From: Lyngbya aestuarii BL J
GTDB taxonomy: Bacteria > Cyanobacteriota > Cyanobacteriia > Cyanobacteriales > Microcoleaceae
NCBI RefSeq assembly: GCF_000478195.2
Contig: NZ_AUZM01000025.1
Span: 19,757-83,756 of the forward strand
Length of the DNA stretch: 64,000 bases
Direction of reading: 5' to 3'
Shown piece by piece: positions 61,178 through 64,000 of the stretch; position 1 is the stretch's first letter; each line of letters starts with the position of its first letter. The translations under genes were made by a program, and so were the position numbers. The notes under the pieces were generated by a model. It searched no databases and was not told the origin of the DNA. It saw only the letters and a list, made by a program, of their open reading frames with translations.

Positions 61178-63655
61178 GTGACGGACAAAAACAAATTCGG
61201 CAGCTTAGTTCCATTATTGCTCATTTGGCTGTTTGCGGGAATTAGCGATCGCCTTTGGTTTGCATTGGATCGTTCGGTTCCCGCGTGGGATCAGGCGGAC
61301 TACCTAACAAATTCGTTAAACTATTGGCGGGCGCTACAACATCCCCAGTGGTTTTCTTCCGGGTGGTGGGAACAGGTGTGGATGCTATCTCCGAAAGTTC
61401 CTCCCCTGACTTACCTGCTGACGGTACCGTTTTACAACCTGTTTGGGACAGGGACAGCACAAGGAACACTCGTCCATTTACTCTTTAGTGGTATTCTACT
61501 CGCTTCGGTCTATGGAATTGCGATTCAACTGTTTAACCGACAAATTGCACTCTGGGCTTGTATAATTTCTGCATTGTTACCCGGACTCTACGTTTATCGT
61601 CTGCAATACCTCACCGACTATCCAACGACCGTCATGGTTGCGTTGAGTTTTTGTTGTCTAACTCAGTGGAAATATAGCCAAAAAAAATGGGTTTGGGCGA
61701 TCGCATTCGGTGTATCCTTTGGGTTAGCAATGTTTGTCAAACAAACCGCCCTATTTTTCTTATTTTTTCCCCTAGTTTGGGTGAGTGTAGACAGTCTCAA
61801 ACACAAACGTTGGCAAAGCTTAATTCAGTTAACCGTTGCCTTACTGTTATCCGGTCTAATTTTAATCCCTTGGGTAACAACCAACTGGTTACTCATGCTA
61901 ACCTCTGGAAAACGCGCCACCCTTGACTCGGCAATAGCTGAAGGTGATCCCGCCTTAAATACCTTAGACGCTTGGACATACTATTGGAACTTACTTCCCT
62001 ATCATATTTCTTGGCTGTGGTTAATTGTTCCCACTGTTGGGTTTCTCCTCTATCTTTTCTATCCAAAATTCTTCTCAAAACCGATTAATTTCTCAGCTTT
62101 GCGTTGGTTAGCAATATTTTGGATCGGGGGTTATTTGTTATGTTCGCTGAATATTAATAAAGACTTTCGCTACAGTTTACCCTTATTACCCATTTCTGCA
62201 ATTTTTCTCGCCTACGGTTTGACGTTATGGCCGCAACGTTGGGGGAAAACCGTCCGAGGACTAACCCTCAGTTTAGCCATTGTTTTAATGTTACTCAATT
62301 TATGGCCGATTGGCGGCGTTTGGGGGCGACGAATGGCAGCTTTTCTGAGTCCCGGAGGCGATCGCATTGCCCATCTCGGTTTACAATGGCCCCATGAACG
62401 GGTAATTGATGAAATTATTCAAACTGAACCCTATTTACAGTCTACCTTGGGCGTGTTACCGTCAACACCAGATATTAATCAACACAACCTCAATTATTAC
62501 GGCGCTTTGCGGGATGAACAGGTTTATGGGCGTCAAGTCGGAACTCGTTTAGAACACGTTGGTCAAGACTCTTTATCCCTGTCTTGGTTTGTGACGAAAA
62601 CAGGTCAACAAGGAATGGTTGAACGCATTGGAGAGGCGCAAGTTGCCATTGTCCGAGAAATTGAACAAGGGCGACAATTTCAGTTACATAAACGCTGGCT
62701 ATTACCTGATAATACCGTTTTAAATCTTTATCACCGTCAGACTCCTTATGTTGAAGTTTCTCCTCAACCCAATGCGTCAGAAAAGGTTCAACTGTCTCAA
62801 GTGATTGTATCCCCAAAAGTTCCCCCCAATGCAACGATTCCGATTATTTATGTGTGGTCGGGTTCTTGGGAACAGCTTCACTCGGGGTTAGTTCTTTTAA
62901 CCTGGAAATTGCAAACGCCTTCAATGACAAAAGGTTCGTCTGAGTGGTTACATGATCATGCGATCGCCATGGGGACATTACATCCGGGAAGCTTAGAAAA
63001 TAATCAACAAAAAACGGGGTTTCAAGTTCTCGAACGGATGGGAATGTTACCGCCTGAAAATATTTTACCCGGAACTTACCGCCTAGAAGCGACCTATTTA
63101 AACCGAGAAAGCGGAGAAACCTATGCGATCGCCGTTCCGTCTGTTACCGTTGAAATTGATCCCCAAGCAGCTAAATTACCCGCACCCGAATTAGATCTCG
63201 TTTCTCAACTGCGTCAGTTGGCGCTGAATTTACCCCAAGGAATACCCGGACTCGAACCTGTCTTTGATCAAGTCGGACGGATTAACCAATATGATCCAAT
63301 TCAAGATTATACTGTTGTCGCAGAAAAGACGTTAAGTTATCGCTTACAAACTGCACCCGACAATTTAGATTATACTTATGCTTTGGCTTTAGCAACGGTT
63401 TTACAACAAGATGCACCCACTGCGATCGCCGCTTTAGAACACGTCACCCAACTCGATCCCCAAAACCCAAACGCTTATGCTTATTTGGCTTTTATTCATC
63501 TGTATGCTTTGCATCCCCAAGCCGCAGAAAAAGCTATTCAAACCGCGATTAAATTAAACCCCGATCAAAGTGAATTCCAAGCGTTAAGGGGAATTGCAGC
63601 TTTGATGCAGGGAAATCTAATTCAAGCTTGGCAGGATCTACAAGCCCTGCGTTAA
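61178..63655 (+). CDS. GT39-like membrane glycosyltransferase with C-terminal TPR
   Basis: An integral-membrane protein of about 825 residues. The N-terminal half has about nine membrane helices and the GT39/ArnT-like early loop WDQADYLTNS with its acidic residue and a WFSSGWW segment, as in dolichyl-phosphate-mannose or lipid-linked sugar transferases. The C-terminal part (about 470-700) is soluble and beta-rich, and ends in three TPR-like repeats (about 720-826). The start could be TTG 61175 or GTG 61178; I chose the latter because GAGG lies nine bases upstream. A role in surface polysaccharide or protein glycosylation is inferred. The donor is presumably a polyprenyl-linked sugar. Confidence 0.82.
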   Translation: MTDKNKFGSLVPLLLIWLFAGISDRLWFALDRSVPAWDQADYLTNSLNYWRALQHPQWFSSGWWEQVWMLSPKVPPLTYLLTVPFYNLFGTGTAQGTLVHLLFSGILLASVYGIAIQLFNRQIALWACIISALLPGLYVYRLQYLTDYPTTVMVALSFCCLTQWKYSQKKWVWAIAFGVSFGLAMFVKQTALFFLFFPLVWVSVDSLKHKRWQSLIQLTVALLLSGLILIPWVTTNWLLMLTSGKRATLDSAIAEGDPALNTLDAWTYYWNLLPYHISWLWLIVPTVGFLLYLFYPKFFSKPINFSALRWLAIFWIGGYLLCSLNINKDFRYSLPLLPISAIFLAYGLTLWPQRWGKTVRGLTLSLAIVLMLLNLWPIGGVWGRRMAAFLSPGGDRIAHLGLQWPHERVIDEIIQTEPYLQSTLGVLPSTPDINQHNLNYYGALRDEQVYGRQVGTRLEHVGQDSLSLSWFVTKTGQQGMVERIGEAQVAIVREIEQGRQFQLHKRWLLPDNTVLNLYHRQTPYVEVSPQPNASEKVQLSQVIVSPKVPPNATIPIIYVWSGSWEQLHSGLVLLTWKLQTPSMTKGSSEWLHDHAIAMGTLHPGSLENNQQKTGFQVLERMGMLPPENILPGTYRLEATYLNRESGETYAIAVPSVTVEIDPQAAKLPAPELDLVSQLRQLALNLPQGIPGLEPVFDQVGRINQYDPIQDYTVVAEKTLSYRLQTAPDNLDYTYALALATVLQQDAPTAIAALEHVTQLDPQNPNAYAYLAFIHLYALHPQAAEKAIQTAIKLNPDQSEFQALRGIAALMQGNLIQAWQDLQALR

Positions 63656-63658
63656 GGT

Positions 63659-64000
63659 TTAATTGACTTTCATTTCTGCGGGGATCAACTCATCGTCAAC
63701 AATTGCGCCTTGTTCTTTCAGAGCAAGTTTAGTGGATTTTGATAACCCTGTACAGCCGATAAAACTGGCATCTTTGACTTTAGCATTGCTGAGATCAACG
63801 CTGCTGAAGTGGGTTCCGGTTAGGTTCGCGCCTGTGAGATCCGCATCAGTGAAGTCAACACTCACAAAGCTGGCACAGCTTAAGTCTACATGACTCAAAT
63901 CCCACCCTTTTGCACCTTGAGTGACGATTTTCTGCACTAAGAGCCATTTTTGACTAAGTTGAGTGCTTTCGTCGATTTGGGTACCATTGAGGTTGACTTG
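63659..64000 (-). CDS. Pentapeptide repeat protein (5' part outside window)
   Basis: The frame stays open to the window edge on the minus strand, so the N-terminus is missing. The visible 113 residues show the A(D/N)LxX pentapeptide helix: NLNGTQIDES, KGWDLSHVDLSCASF, DFTDADLTGANLTGTHF and VDLSNAKVKDASF. The KWLLVQKIVTQG segment before the last repeats is typical of cyanobacterial members of this family, and a short non-repeat C-terminal tail follows. Function unknown. The gene is convergent with the glycosyltransferase gene. Confidence 0.8.
   Translation of the reverse strand, partial: QVNLNGTQIDESTQLSQKWLLVQKIVTQGAKGWDLSHVDLSCASFVSVDFTDADLTGANLTGTHFSSVDLSNAKVKDASFIGCTGLSKSTKLALKEQGAIVDDELIPAEMKVN

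Overview
The window looks like the chromosome of a filamentous, Oscillatoriales/Microcoleaceae-type cyanobacterium. The evidence is an orange carotenoid protein with its fluorescence recovery protein, a Cph1-type phytochrome with Rcp1, SQDG synthase SqdX, an NDH-1 CO2-uptake operon with a Cup protein, a cyanobacterial SSB, many class III cyclases, TPR and pentapeptide proteins, and frequent HIP1 octamers (GCGATCGC, e.g. 13866, 21023, 43142, 56646). The genus is inference; no rRNA is present.

Layout. 1-5842: 3' part of a giant secreted RTX/cadherin-like protein, cut by the window edge. 5996-9963: minus-strand housekeeping genes (class V aminotransferase, small DUF-type protein, trpC, lpdA). 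10.2-14.8 kb: an accessory islet with a Uma2 nuclease, an MmeI-like fused restriction-modification enzyme, dispersed repeats and a PIN toxin-antitoxin pair. 14.9-19.9 kb: SH3b protein, frp and ocp (photoprotection), sdhA and a small membrane protein. 20.3-20.5 kb: a decayed pseudogene.

21.4-35.2 kb is a dense signalling region: phytochrome, Rcp1 and a REC-kinase; then apolipoprotein N-acyltransferase, two tandem solute-binding lipoproteins and a periplasmic-sensing histidine kinase in tight succession without any transporter permease; then a CBS-type histidine kinase, a methyltransferase and a cupin. 35.4-46.7 kb holds a coiled-coil/TPR protein built on a 29-residue repeat, a GAF-PAS adenylate cyclase, sqdX, a prohibitin, recF and a CHASE2 cyclase. 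The reading frame of the last is broken exactly at a 13-base match to the universal Illumina adapter, so it is probably an assembly artefact.

47.6-56.2 kb carries a sugar-nucleotidyltransferase/phosphomannomutase-like fusion, ssb, and the ndhF-ndhD-cup CO2-hydration operon. 56.2-64 kb has small minus-strand genes (LMW phosphatase-like, SPOR-like, two HTH proteins), a TPR protein with recent internal duplication, a VapBC pair, tRNA-Gly(CCC) and tRNA-Phe(GAA), a GT39-type membrane glycosyltransferase and a partial pentapeptide protein.

The least explained structures are the transporter-less binding-protein/kinase cluster, the 29-residue coiled-coil array, a two-copy intergenic element with terminal inverted repeats, and the Cys-bearing insert in the ATPase domain of one kinase.
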